A stretch of DNA of 64,000 nt from Diphasiastrum complanatum (taxonomy: Eukaryota; Streptophyta; Lycopodiopsida; Lycopodiales; Lycopodiaceae), in NCBI GenBank assembly GCA_029204225.1, contig CM055095.1, forward strand, positions 57,732,865 to 57,796,864. The letters run 5' to 3'. Under the pieces are notes generated by a model, which was given only the letters and a program-made list of their open reading frames with translations, did no database searches and was not told where the DNA came from. Below are positions 21,430 to 33,200 of the stretch, piece after piece. Within the stretch, counting starts at the first letter, position 1. The number at the start of each line of letters is the position of its first letter. Made by a program: the position numbers and the translations under genes.

Positions 21430-24400
21430 GCAATGTTAAGACCCCGCTCCTTATGGTGTTGGAGGAGTCAAAGTTGGTGCAACTTGTAGATGTGGAACTT
21501 TTTGTAAAGTGCTGTTCCGTAGGAGATGAATCTTTGAAGAAGTATGAGTGTCTCCAGAAGATTTGAATTGAAGCAGAGTGGAGTTAGCTCGTTGATGACT
21601 TGTTTCCAATTGCTCACGCAAATGATTCAACGGATGATGTACATGAGCTTAGTATTTCTTGAGACATGATGTGAATGCCACACAAGGGGTTACTGAACGG
21701 CAGTGAGATGAAGATGGAGTGGGTGTGATAGAGGGTGTTGAAATCTTGGAAGTGGTGAAGGTGGATATATGGAAGTGGCTGGATGGATCAAAATTCCTTT
21801 ACTCATTATTGTCTTTTGAAGCACTTTTGATAGCAGAGGTTTCCAATTTGACGTTTCTTGCAGCTGTTTGAATTCTTCATAGAGTTCAAGAACTCTTCAA
21901 GCGGTCACGAATGTATAGAGGCGTGTATGGCCTTGTTTTTTTTTTTTTTTGAATGAGCGACAAGTGTTAACGTGTCGTTTTTTTTTTTTTGGATTTAAGA
22001 TATGGCTCATTATCATTGTTGAGAACCTCTAACATCCTTGAGTTTGTAGCTTCAAGCGTCGCGAACTTTATCAATGGTATGCTGCAGATGTCGTAGATTT
22101 GTCTGCTTCACGAAGTACTGTAGTTGACAAATTAGAGCAGTGCAGATTGATCCACCGGGGAGGAATGAAGACTTGAGACAAGGATGGGGGAAGTGAGATG
22201 AAGCTGCAAGATGTAGTATATGGTGGAACATGAGAGAATGAATGGATGAAAAAAAGGAATGAGATGGGTCTTGTGTGCATTTGCATATCTGTCCATAATA
22301 TAACCAATGCTCTTTGTACAATTCTCCACGAAATCATCATGGCTCGTCTTTGAAAGCTTTGTCATTGAGGTTGTGCGCTCATAGTTCAATCTCTGATTGA
22401 CTTGAGATTTCTTCAGTTTACGCAGGCCTATGGGATGTCGCTTGCTGATGACTTGTGCTTTTTTGTGGCCTCCGTAGATGATTGAATGGATGATGTACAA
22501 CAGCGGTAGTATGGGCGACCACTGCTCAATGTACATTTTTCAAATGAAGCATTGTTGTTGGCGTTGGGAGGAACACTGGTCGTTTGCGTCGATTTGCACA
22601 TAGATTTTGCCCTTGATGTGACTTGAGAGCCCTTCACGGGTACAAGCTACCACTTTATTGATGATTTGATGGCCATGGTGAGGCAATTGGAAAAGTGTGG
22701 ATATTGTAGCGCTTACGTAAAACCAACTGCTTATTGATGATGGTGGTGGTGGCGTTGTCGCAAATATTTCAGCTTGTTGGGAAGATGGATCTTTTGCTAG
22801 ATCATGGTTGCAGTTTGATAAGATGCTCCTTTTGTTGCCAAACTGAGCATTTGTTGTTGAAGTTTTTGACTGCTCTTTTTGTTCATATTGAAAGTTGTTG
22901 AAATCATTGGTAAAGATGTAGAGATATATCCCAATGAAAATTCGTGTGATACTGCAACTGTAGAGGTAGAATAAAATTGCTGATGAAATATCACCTATAG
23001 TGCTGCTGCAAAAGAAAACACACCAAACCATACAACAATAGAACAATAAGACAAATATGTCTTAGATTACTTTCACTCAGATAAAAAAATACGAGTTGTC
23101 ATCTAGACACAAAACTAATGATTCATTAGACAATAGCTCAAAACTTGGCTCCAGGGTATGATATCAAATGCTTGGTCATAGAGACGTAATGAAGACACAG
23201 AGCTGAAGTGGTACATTCTTGGTCTTATCTATGGATGGTGTTTGAGATAGACCTTACATGGTTGCTAGATAGGATGGACACTATTTGGATCAGAAGCAAC
23301 TATGTATCCGTGGATGACAAAAGAATCAGTAAGACTAGATGCGCCACTTTACGGGATACCAATACACTTTGTACGTAGATCATATTATTCTAGAATAGAA
23401 AATAAGTGTGAGAGAATGGCACCCTGAGTGTGTAAGTCCAAACCCCAGTGATCACATTGTTATTTGATCAAATAGATATAAATAAAAGGACTTTTAGGTT
23501 ATCCACACAAGTAAATAAGTTTAGAGACGTAAAAGTTAAGTTAGAGATTGGAGGGTCCTTGCCCCTAAATTCAAATTCAAATAATAAGGGAGGTAGAAAT
23601 TGGCCAATAGTCATTGAGGCCAAGTGCCCAAAATCCACTATAAATAGTGTAATTCATTTTTCATATTCAATCAAAGAAGGTGGAACCTCTATCATTTTTC
23701 AATTGGATTTCCTTGCTCGTCTTTTTATGCTATTTTGATGTTAATTGGATTTGTGACGTGTTGAATTTGTTTTTCTATTTTTTTTTGCGAGAAAAGAGAA
23801 TACAAGGATTTCACATAGTCTCTCTTGAAAAGTCAAGACTTGACATAGTTCTTTTGAACCCTTTCATTTTATAGCAAATCAAGTAAAAACAAAGCTGTAT
23901 AAAGTCTTATAGTACAAGGTACCATAAGGGAAAGCAAGTTTTAGGACACTCAGCTGGTACCTGCTACCATTCCAAAACACAAAATCGCACGAGTTAGTAC
24001 AGTGGGGAAGACAAGTGTCATAGCTGAGCATTAGTTGTCATGCATGTCCAAAATAAGATTCACTAGTTTATCAACTCAATTGCAAATACATATCATACGT
24101 CCAACCTTCCCTACTATGACATTCATTTCTAGCAATACATTTTGTCCAAACCGCATCAGGACATATGCTATACTGATTAGTATAACGGCGAAATGAATGT
24201 ATTAAGTTCACATTAGCATTTCATATACATAAGAAGCTATACCACACTTCACGATGTACAAAGAGACCTGGTTCCAGCATCGGTGTAGGGTATTAGGGCA
24301 GATCTGTGTCATACTAGCCCCAAGGACATCCAAGAAGATCATTTGAAGTTCATACACCTTATAGCTTGGGAAAATCCATGCCATGAAAACCCGCAAGAGC

Positions 24401-25036
24401 CAGACCCTAGAACAAGTTTTAGCTTAAATACAACAGCCGCATACATTTTATTAGTTGTTCTCATGTCATAAACAACATAGCTGTCTTTCTTTGTTACCTT
24501 CAAAATTGCATCATTGAGTACAATATACCCTATCACATCTTCTAGCATTCCATGTATAACCATAACTCATATTTGGAAGTGTTTGATGTATTGGTGCAAA
24601 CCCAAGAATTGGGTAAATATACAAAAGTCATAAGTGCGTTTACACTTATTTTCATACCTGAATGTGTGGCGAAGCAAACTCTTGAGAACTACCCATCTTC
24701 CAATATGCATGCAATACACCTTCTTTAGGTACTAATGATTCCAATACGAAAATGATGGGTTAATATAGTAGAGCAATACCTCATTACATCTTCTTGCCAC
24801 AAGAAACGTATCTAGTTTTCTCGTAGAGCTACAATACCACATCCTTATGTGTGTTCCATTTGTTTTTGTTTTTATTACCAATATGTCGTATCATTCTCAT
24901 CATACGTTATACACAACCATAATGTCTACTTCTTTGTCTACAATCCGACAAATCCTAAAAATTGTCTCCTCATTAACATTATGCTCAAAGAAAGTCATGT
25001 GTCAAGTGTTTGCTTCAAGACAAGATAACACATAAG
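21430..25036. other. Unassigned 3.6 kb; no supported gene
   Basis: Two T runs at about 21935-21991 flank 'cgacaagtgttaacgtgtcg', an imperfect inverted repeat. Minus-strand open frames at 22132-22536 and 22540-23046 (134 and 168 codons) show no family motif. A primer-site-like sequence on the minus strand near 23155-23172 ('tttgatatcataccctgg') hints at a copia or gypsy leader, weakly. A TATA-like element, 'ccactataaatagtg', lies at about 23635-23649 and may be a remnant LTR promoter. The minus-strand frame at 24208-24563 looks protein-like ('VVYDMRTTNKMYAAVVFK') but is short and broken. Confidence 0.5.
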
Positions 25037-25439
25037 ATGCCTATGAGTTAAGGGCTCGGTCCATTTAAATTTACTTTACTTTATGCATAAGCAGGCCTTG
25101 GGCTCTTTTTTATTCATTACTAACACTTAGACTTTATGGTTGGCCTTGGGCCTTATTATTCATTATTTGGACATTTGGACATATTACTGGAGAGTGGGGG
25201 CCTTCTTGGAGGGTGCACTATTATCCCTCCTAGTTGGGCCCTTGCCACTGGAAGCTTCCTTTTTAGGGATTCCTTTCGGCTATAAGTAGGGATTCTCTAA
25301 CATTTGTTTTTCAGCTATGATATTGATCTCTCTCCTCTTTAGTCTCTTTAAGCTCTCTTTCTTGCTTTCTAGACTAAAGCCTGCTTATGTCCTGCTTTTA
25401 TAGATCAGCCATAGCATACTTGTGGTCTTGTTCGTAAGT
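25037..25439 (+). repeat. Probable 5' LTR with adjoining primer site
   Basis: The region ends directly before TGGTACCAGAGCA (25440-25452), one base from the usual initiator-Met primer site. A TATA-like 'gctataagtaggg' lies at about 25279-25291. The start is a guess based on a TG dinucleotide. No gag or pol in the matching orientation follows; instead a minus-strand frame begins at 25650. Confidence 0.5.
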
Positions 25440-25452
25440 TGGTACCAGAGCA
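25440..25452 (+). other. Primer-binding site candidate
   Basis: TGGTACCAGAGCA; the expected TGGTATCAGAGC with one C for T. Confidence 0.6.
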
Positions 25453-25649
25453 CTTTCCTAATTGTGGAATTTCAGATCAGATTTTTTGATTGGGCGCCCA
25501 TTTTCCTTGCTTTTTTTTTTGTTGTCTCTCTTTGTTGAGGACTTTCATCTCTTTGCTTTAGCAACATTCAGCACAGTTTGGAGGAGGACCAGCTCCCATC
25601 AGAGCATTTCTCTTGGCAAAACTTTGTGGATAGTTAGCGGAAGTACTTC

Positions 25650-27725
25650 TGCTAAATTTGGCGGCCAAAAAAAAATTTTGGCAGATTATTTCCGGCGCCC
25701 AAGTTCCAACATCTTTTATGTGCCTCAAAGGTACATAGTAAAAAAGGTAACTCTTTTTTTTCTATTGGATATTCTGGTATCTTATTAGAAAAAGTATGCT
25801 TGATAACTTTCATAGCATTGTTAATGGTATTGCTATCTTCATCTGGAAAAAGAGCAAAATTCGAACTAGACAACCTTTGTAAAGCCAAATTTTTAACAAA
25901 GTAGATGCACATGAAACAGGGATTATGCTGGGCCTTATCCACACCATTCACATATAAGTTGGTAATGATCCAATCACGCTCATCAATGACATTCATTAGC
26001 TTGTTTCCGGTTAGGTTTTTACCATGCAGTCATTTAGCTTTCTTTAAAACATTTGTTACAACATGCTTGCAAATTAGGGCTTTACAACAGTCATATCGTG
26101 ATCAATGTTCTGATATATGGGTAACATTTTAGCCAGTTCAAACCATCCTTGGTACAATTCAGTAGTGACCTCATTGATATTTGATTGGCGTATAGGAATA
26201 TGATTAAGTCTTTTATTCAAGTCGTTCTTTAAAAGCTTGTTGCTAATAATTCTAGTATCCATAGAAATCACATGCCCTAAATCGGTCAGTGTTAGAGCAT
26301 ATACAAGGTGGGATATCATTAACATCGAACTCACAAAGACTTGAAAGGGCTTATACCATTCATGTTTCAAATGTGAAATAAAAGTCCAACCGAACACAAT
26401 TTGCTCAAATATTTCATGAATAGAACCAAAAATCTAACGTAAAGTCTCGGAATAAAGTTGTTTGACATTTATACTCTCAAAGCATCTATTGGAATAACGT
26501 AAATGTAAGAACATCTTCCCTTTGTCTCTCCTAACTATAAGATGTAGCCTACCTGTTGTATTGACCTCCAGTGATCTTTTTTCTTCTTCTACGGGCCTCT
26601 TGCACATGGATTAATCACGGTAAAAATTCAGCTTTCTAATGGGAAGATCCTCTTTGCCATTGTTGTTTTGTCCCGCATTGCCTTTACTAGAAAATTATTT
26701 CCTTTTCTTGTTGTCATTGTCTGACATGACCGAGCTTGGATTGTTTAGATTGAGGGACCCTGATCTCTTGCTTGTATTTTGGAAGTATTTGTCTTGTAAG
26801 GTAGAAAAACTGGGCTTTTTCAAAAGGCGTCTAATTTCGCAGATGTCCTCGGCATCGCCAAGGTGTGCTAGAAGCTTAGCAATATGGTCATTGGTGTGCT
26901 CTATGGCGGCATCAATTATGTGTGGTCTTATGTAAAAAAAAGCAAGGTGGGCTTTGACAACATCTCTTGCAGATTTATGTAGCCAAAGAAAAAAGGCATT
27001 CAATTGGTTTCATAGGGAAGAATTTGGCAAAGTTATTCATTATAAATTAGATAGCGTGAACAATCAGATAATAGAAGAATTGTTTTTGCATTTGTCACCG
27101 CATCTACATGTAAAGAAAAGGTTTTTTCCAGTTCTAGATCCTAGCCTGATGCGCGCTCATTTTGTTAAAACCAGTTTCAAAGTGGCCCCTAGTTCTAGCC
27201 CAGGTCTGCTCAAAAGGACATCTTGAAGGCTCAAATCTGCTCACTTATATGGCAGTCTCAAAGGCAATAGGGGTTTCAAAAGTGAGATTCTTATGCAAAG
27301 CGACTTGTTTGCAGGTCTGGACTTCAGTATCAGTAAGATGGGTAAGAGCAATTCAAAGTTCAATAGAGATAGGTGCCAAAAAGTTTACAGACGGAAGGCT
27401 CCATAGCTTGTAGGTAGTTTTGGCAGACTTAAACTCAATTGTACGGCCAAGCACTAGAGGTACTTGGCAACTCTTAGCTTGACAGAACTCAAAGGAAAAC
27501 TGATTGTTTGTCGGCTTCATAGATATCTTATGAGAAGGATTCTAGTTGGAAAGCACTATCCTCATCAAGGTCTTCAATAAAGATCAATGGATGTGGTGAG
27601 AGAGGGGGTTTAGTGGAGGTAGGGATATCATTAGTCATAAGCAAAAATTGCAAGTCCTCATTTTTGGATTTTGACACTGTCATTAGCCTTGACCTACCTC
27701 TTTTAGCCTACAGGTGCAGTTTTAA
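25650..27725 (-). pseudogene. Unidentified decayed gene, ~690 codons
   Basis: Read downwards on the minus strand. A first stretch (27725-27500) includes 'EDLQFLLMTNDIPTSTKPPL' and an acidic part; after a frameshift near 27510 the next reads 'FEFCQAKSCQVPLVLGRTIE' and 'ALTHLTDTEVQTCKQVALHK' (to about 27130). From 27003 to 26074 one phase is kept for about 310 codons with three stops (about 26694, 26610, 26433) and includes 'IIDAAIEHTNDHIAKLLAHL', a Lys/Arg/Asn-rich linker, 'GRLHLIVRRDKGKMFLHLRY', 'GWTFISHLKHEWYKPFQVF' and 'TELYQGWFELAKMLPIYQNI'. A final stretch (25996-25652) has 'RDWIITNLYVNGVDKAQHNP'. No zinc knuckle, polymerase, integrase or kinase motif is visible. I do not recognise the family. 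Candidates are a retroelement extra ORF, a virus-derived insertion, or a host pseudogene. Confidence 0.6.
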
Positions 27726-27729
27726 GCAT

Positions 27730-28990
27730 TTTGGAGATGGCAAACATGGGAGAGCTATTTTGAGCAAAAATAACAAATTGGACAGTATTTCCAACTATGC
27801 AGTGTGGAAGCTCAAAATGAAGAACATTTTGAATGAGAAGGAGTTGTGGGATATCATCACAGATCATGAGAGAAGACCGCCAAATGAAACAGACATCAAA
27901 GTATTTGACAGAAAGATGAGGAGGGCGTTGTCCTTCATCAACTTATCAGTGAAGGACCAAATCATTACCCACATCAGTGATGTCGTGACACCAAGACAAG
28001 CCTGGGATGTACTAAAGGAGCAGTTCGAGACTTCAAACCCATCAATATTAATGTTTTGAAGTCAAAATTGAATAGTGCACGTATGGAGCAAGGGGAGTAC
28101 ATTCAAACTTATATGACCAAGATTAAGACAATAAGGGACGAACTACATTCCATAAGCGAGCGCATTTGTGATGTCAAGTTGGTGCACAATGCATTATTCG
28201 ACATTGCAAATGCCTATCAAATGTTCATGAGCGGGATAGCATCAAGTGAAAGACTACCAATTTTTGATGAGCTCACAAAAACCTTGATGCAGGAGGAACC
28301 ACGATGAGAAATGGTGAAATCTACACTGATAATCAAAAGCACTTGTGACACGCAAAAAACAAGGCAAGGGCAAGGGCAAGAAAAAGTCTAAACATCAGTT
28401 TTTCAAGACTCAGGAGGAAGAAGGGTCATTCAGTAAGACCAAGAAGAAAGGCAAGTGCTTCTATTGTGGCAAAAAGGGCCATCAGAAGAGTGAATGCCAG
28501 AAATTCTTGGCGGAATCAGGCAAGGAGAAACCTAAGCAAGCCGGTAATCTTATTGACGAAGGTGAAGTAAAAAATTCTAGCATCTTTATATCATCATTGT
28601 CATCAAATCAAGAGGATCAAGCTTGGTACATTGACTCAAGAGCCACAAGACACATGACAGGTAATAAAGATTTATTCAGTAGCTTGAAAGAGTTGGATAA
28701 TGAAACTTCTATGTCACAAGCTAATGGTGGTGTGTGCAAGATCAAGGGGATAGGCATTGTTTCCGTCCAACTACCTGATGGCAAAAGAAAAACAATCAAT
28801 AAGGTATTTTACGTGCCAGGTTTGAAAAAAAATCTACTTTCAGTTGGAGCCATTATTGCTCAAAAAATGAAAGTAGGATTTTCTCATAATCGTTGCTCTG
28901 TGAAGCATATGAACCAAAAGTTCAAGATCATTGCAGATGGTACAAGGGAATCCAAGACTAAATCTAACATCAATTTTATGATGATCAATA
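27730..28990 (+). pseudogene. gag: Ty1/copia gag and first protease
   Basis: Gag (27730-28300) has 'NYAVWKLKMKNILNEKELWD', 'ALSFINLSVKDQIITHISDV', 'AWDVLKEQFETSN', a frameshift near 28045, then 'LKSKLNSARMEQGEYIQTYM' and 'FMSGIASSERLPIFDEL'. A stop at 28305-28307 and a shift precede a Lys-rich stretch and CCHC knuckle CFYCGKKGHQKSEC (about 28459-28500). The protease follows: 'AWYIDSRATRHMTGNKDLFS' (about 28621-28680) and 'VFYVPGLKKNLLSVGAI'. The active site Asp-Ser-Gly reads Asp-Ser-Arg, so it is probably inactive. The same gag block is found degraded at 56234-56488. Confidence 0.9.
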
Positions 28991-29203
28991 CGAGGATGAT
29001 GCAGGCAAGAGTTCAAACCTGTTCATTACGACACTAACGACAAGTGATAAAGCCAAGGATACTTGGTACATCGACAGTGGAGCATCCAAGCACATGAATT
29101 TGAGAAAGGAGTGGTTTTCGAAATTCAAGAAAATCCACAATGGCGATGAAGTTGGACAAGTTGATGGCCAATTCTTACCTATTAAAGGATTTGGAGTACT
29201 GTA
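28991..29203 (+). pseudogene. Second copia protease motif, in another phase
   Basis: About 440 bases after the first protease motif and in another phase, the sequence reads 'DTWYIDSGASKHMNLRKEWF' (about 29058-29120) with an intact Asp-Ser-Gly-Ala-Ser site, followed by 'KKIHNGDEVGQVDGQFLPIK' and 'GFGVL', then a stop at 29201-29203. The partner motif 'YVPGL..NLLSV' is missing. Confidence 0.75.
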
Positions 29204-29224
29204 AGTGAAGTTAGCCAGTTGAAT

Positions 29225-29430
29225 CTTGACTGAATCTTTCAGTCAACCGTCGACCGAATTTTTTAGTCAGATCTCGACCGAGTATTTTTGTCAAATCTCG
29301 ATGAAATCCATCACTCATACCTCAACCGAGTCTTTGCAGTGTCATCTCAACCCAACCCATTTTTCAAATCCAATCGGATCATTGCATTGACATCTCAACC
29401 AAGCAGAGCTCTACTTCAAAGTCAATTTCA
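29225..29430. repeat. Degenerate short repeats with 'tctcgaccgag'
   Basis: 'gtcgaccga', 'tctcgaccgag', 'tctcgatgaa', 'cctcaaccgagtct', 'tctcaaccca', 'tctcaaccaag' recur at 20-60 bp intervals, alternating with T-rich spacers. Decayed minisatellite or LTR segment. Confidence 0.5.
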
Positions 29431-29628
29431 TATTTGACCAAACTTTTACACTAGCCAATTGCCCGCATGTATCAGCCAAGTCTTTTGCACTACCACTACC
29501 TTGAATACTGTGACATTTGGATACACATATCACAGTACTATGATTAATATACCTTCATATATTTTACATACAGTGTAAAAAAAATAAAGCCCAAACCACA
29601 CCAACCTAAGGTACTCTAGACCTTCCAC

Positions 29629-31390
29629 ATGGATCGTCCTTATGATCCTAATTCCATAGAGGACTATCCACCAGAGATGGTATCTCTTTCCACAGAGCAA
29701 GCTAGATACAATCGGTACTCTCGCATGAAATCACAAGTCCATGAGCCATCCAAACCCTTTTGAGAGATGGGAGCCTATGAGAGCTGAACAACAATTTCAT
29801 GCTGCTGAGTCTTCTCATGCAAGATCTCACTTAAATGGGGCCTTTGCAAACCATGGTCCTCGTACTAAAAAATGCACATCCAAGCTAGACCTTCCTAAGT
29901 ACAACGGAACTTCAGATCCTCGAAGATTTCTCCAAGTCTTGAGAATGCTTGCGATGTCTATGGTGAGACATCTCCTAAAGCCATGGTACAATTGTTCTCG
30001 ATGACCATGATCGATCAAGCATGTGAATGGTTCTTCCAACTTGGATCGTGAAGATAAACGTGATTGGTCACTCTTGAAAGAATCCTTCATCAAGCGACTC
30101 AAATCGTTTCATTTGATCGAGAGTCCCTTTGTCAAACTAAGTAATATCAAAATGACAAAGGATGACGTGACTATATTGAAAGATTTATATGCTCAACCCA
30201 CGAAGTCAATGCTCATCATCTGGTTTCTAGTAAAACTTCCCAAATGGATCAGTCGTGAACTCAGATCTAATGATGAATACACATCATTAAAACAAGCCAT
30301 GTCTGACACCATCCGAGAAGAGGACGAGGGATCAGATGTTGATGAACCTAGAGAACGGAGAGCACACTGTGTTATCCAAGACTCTGAATCGAATGACGAA
30401 ACTCGAGAACAACTGCGAAAAACTCAGATGCAGTTGCTTAACCAGCAACACCAACAACAAATGGAAAAACTTACAAAAGAGTTTCAAAACACCTTGAAGT
30501 CTATACAAAGTTCCATGCCAGGTCAATTACCCATTGGCCAAATCCTTCATAGACGTGACAATACCTGGTGTCTTCTTTGTAGGAGTGCACACACAGGAAA
30601 TGAATGCCCAACTTATCAACTGGTACTAGAGACCTCTTTGATTAAATGCGAAATATGTGACTTCATGGGCCATTCCTCTTTTTACCACTACTACAATCCA
30701 CAGAACTAGCAACATGACCAATCAGGAGGACAATACCAGCCTCCTAGAAATCAAGTTGTTTCACAGAACCCATCATATCAATATCCTCCATGAAACAATT
30801 CCCAAATTCATATCCAAGAGCTACCCAGACATCCCAAACACGAACCCCAACCTTAATTGGCATTCTTAGGTCCACCTCTAAGGGGCCCTCCAGACGTAGG
30901 AGCACAAAAACATCGACCCCATAAAGAACCAGCTCAAACCCATTTTGTCGATCACTCCTATGATCCATCACACCATTAAAATGCCACACCCACTTCTGGA
31001 AGTTCCGCACACTATCATGAGGATACCTCATGCTCAGCAAACGAGATGAGTATTTCCCAAATCCAAAAACTCCAGGACTGCTAGCCATCCAAGATGGCTA
31101 TGCCACTGCTCAAGGGCCCATGAGCAACAGATGTTTCATCTATGACGAAACGGGCCATTTTATGGTCGATTGTAAAGTCAAAAACCAATACCATGCAGAG
31201 TGTCCGGACTGTGTTCAAAAACACAACTTCAAAGATTGCCCCAAGCAACCAAACAGGATCCCACCCGCACGACACATCTTTTCTGAACCTGTTAGAGTCC
31301 TCACTCGAGCTCAGCGCCAAAAACAGCAACAAATCCTAGCAAAACCTGCTGACAATACGGGAAGCTCATTGGCAGTTTCCACATTACCAT
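29629..31390 (+). pseudogene. gag: Ty3/gypsy gag with CCHC-like fingers
   Basis: ATG 29629 opens 'MDRPYDPNSIEDYPPEMVSL'; a shift near 29757 leads to 'KLDLPKYNGTSDPRRFLQV', typical of gypsy gag ('P.f.G..dP..wl'). Further shifts near 29940 and 30020 precede 30023-30709: a gag C-terminal half ('WSLLKESFIKRLKSFHLIES'), a Gln-rich coiled-coil-like stretch (about residues 130-165), and Cys/His fingers 'CLLCRSAHTGNEC' and 'CEICDFMGH'. A second finger pair lies at 31130-31245 ('CFIYDETGHFMVDC', 'CPDCVQKHNFKDC'). The first Cys pair of 'CFIYDETGH' has lost its second Cys. Stops and shifts make the gene non-functional. Confidence 0.82.
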
Positions 31391-31639
31391 GAGACTTCCT
31401 CAACCCATGAGTGGAACAACGACAATACAACGAATTCCAAGATGAGTTTCCGCAGGAGGAAATGGACATATGGATGGACAGGCGGACGGACGGACGGACG
31501 GATGCTGTTCCATAGTGCCATAAAATCTTTCACCAGCCTCCAAAGCTATATCCATAGAAGTTTTCAGCCGCCCAATATCCCAGATGAATAGTGAAAACCA
31601 AATGAGATTCCATAAATTCCTCAGATTCTCATGAATATA

Positions 31640-31951
31640 CTGAATATCGGTATTGCTAAGAGAACTAGCATCACCTTACCTATGCACTACAAAGATTATC
31701 TAGCAGTATCCACTATCCTCGATAGTGGATCAAGCGTAAACATCATGGCTTTGTCACTAGCAAGGTCATGGGATTCAATACCTTAGATCTACCACGATAC
31801 AAACTTCATATGGTCGATCAACGAGTAACCGACCTTGCAGGTCACTTATCAAATATACCAATCTGTATTGCAGGAGTCAAGTTCACCATAGATTGTGTCA
31901 TCCTACATCTACCTGACGATGCACACACGTATAAACTCCTTCTTGGCACAC
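31640..31951 (+). pseudogene. Ty3/gypsy aspartic protease, 5' part
   Basis: The active-site region 'ILDSGSSVNIMA' (about 31713-31748) is intact; after a one-base shift the frame continues 'LHMVDQRVTDLAGHLSNIPI', 'FTIDCVILHLPDD' and 'KLLLGT', the conserved second motif of retropepsins. It is cut at 31951 by LARD-1. The frame is taken up at 41956 with Pro-Trp-Leu, as expected for this family. A (GGAC)n scrap lies upstream at 31483-31502. Confidence 0.88.
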
Positions 31952-33185
31952 TGTTGTAAAGCTACCTTTACAAGCTTTACTTTCGGTGCCATCAGCGCCA
32001 GCTATGTCCCCGGCGCCAGCAGCGCCCTTGCTGCTCCCGGCGCCAATGGCGCCGGCGCCGCTCCCAGCGCCACTGTGACCAGAATCCAGTCGGCGCCAAG
32101 TTCCTATGGCTGAAAATCTTTGATTGGTTCTAGCGAAGTCCAGAGAGCTCAGATCGATGTGCAATCACCTCACACGATCTAGGCATGATTAAAGGAAGCC
32201 TGGGGATCAATAAAATCTAGAGAGAGAAAATGACTTTCTAGAAAGAGAAAATCCTAGAGAGAGAAAAACGTGCTTTACCAGCTTGGATAGAGTGCTTGGT
32301 ATGAGGGGAGGTGCCGAATCACACCAATACTATAGGGGAGTGCGGGTTGCGACTCAGGGCGAGCTCCAACCAAGTCTCAGCCTCCCTTGCTGGAATGTTG
32401 TCATAGCTCTCGCCTTGGCATGCTAGCGCCCCGGAGACTAGGGTCGGTCACACACTTGAAATATAACCTTCTCAGATTTATCATTTTTCTCAAACTGACT
32501 CTGATTACCTTCTGGGTTTCAGTGTTCGGTAAAAGCGCCAGTTGTAAGGCCGCTTTCAAAATTTTTAACTTGACACATAGCTGAGGGTCGTATCCCGGGA
32601 CGCCAGCGGTATGCCGTCGGGGCCATTCGGTCCGTGGCGCCAACGGTATGCTGTCGGGACCATTTGGTCCAGGAACTGGTTGTTTCCATATCTGTCGCGG
32701 CTTGTGGTTCTGAGTGTGCCTTGCATGAACGTGAATGGGTTAAGCTCTTGGGGAACGGGCTCTAACCTGTCGGCTGAGTTGGATGGCTTGCTTGGGTGGA
32801 TGTTACCTGTTTATAGCTGTCCAGTCTGGCGTGGCGCCAGGTTGGCTTCCAGCGCTCGTGACGAAGCTTTCAGTTGGTTAAGTCTGATGTAAGTCAAATC
32901 GCTTGCTTGGAATGGATGTTACTCGTTTGTAACGAAGCTTCGAGTTGGTTAAGTTTGATATATGTCAGGCGGCTTGCTTGGAGAGAAGTCACCCACGTCG
33001 GGACCCCCGATTTGGCATGGCGTTAGGTTGGATCTCAATGTTGGTTTTTGGAACTTCAAGTTGGTTAAGTTTGATCGTTGTTGGCAAGTTGGCTGCTTGT
33101 ATGTCAAGTGGGTTTGGATGGCAAGAGTTGAAGGCTGGGAAGCTAAGTCGTGGTTCCCGGCTCCCTTTGGGATGCCTGCGCTTCA
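31952..33185 (+). repeat. LARD-1 5' LTR (1234 bp)
   Basis: Starts TGTTGTAAAGC and ends 'cctgcgcttca'. The first 20 bases contain a perfect hairpin (TTGTAAAG, CTAC, CTTTACAA). A GGCGCC-rich block follows (about 31985-32100). Compared with the other three LTRs it lacks about ten bases containing AATAAAG near 32480, a candidate polyadenylation signal. It keeps a 31-bp segment near 32312-32342 that LARD-2 LTRs lack. Confidence 0.95.
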
Positions 33186-33187
33186 TG

Positions 33188-33200
33188 TGGTATCAGAGCC
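33188..33200 (+). other. LARD-1 primer-binding site
   Basis: TGGTATCAGAGCC, two bases after the LTR end; a perfect initiator-Met tRNA type site. Confidence 0.92.

Noticed and set aside
22132-23046. Minus-strand frames of 134 and 168 codons
   Set aside because: No recognisable domain; low-complexity, overlapping alternatives; could be chance.
31898-32164. Gly/Ala/Pro-rich open frames in the LARD LTRs
   Set aside because: Caused by the GGCGCC cluster; present in LTRs on both strands and broken by the indels between copies.
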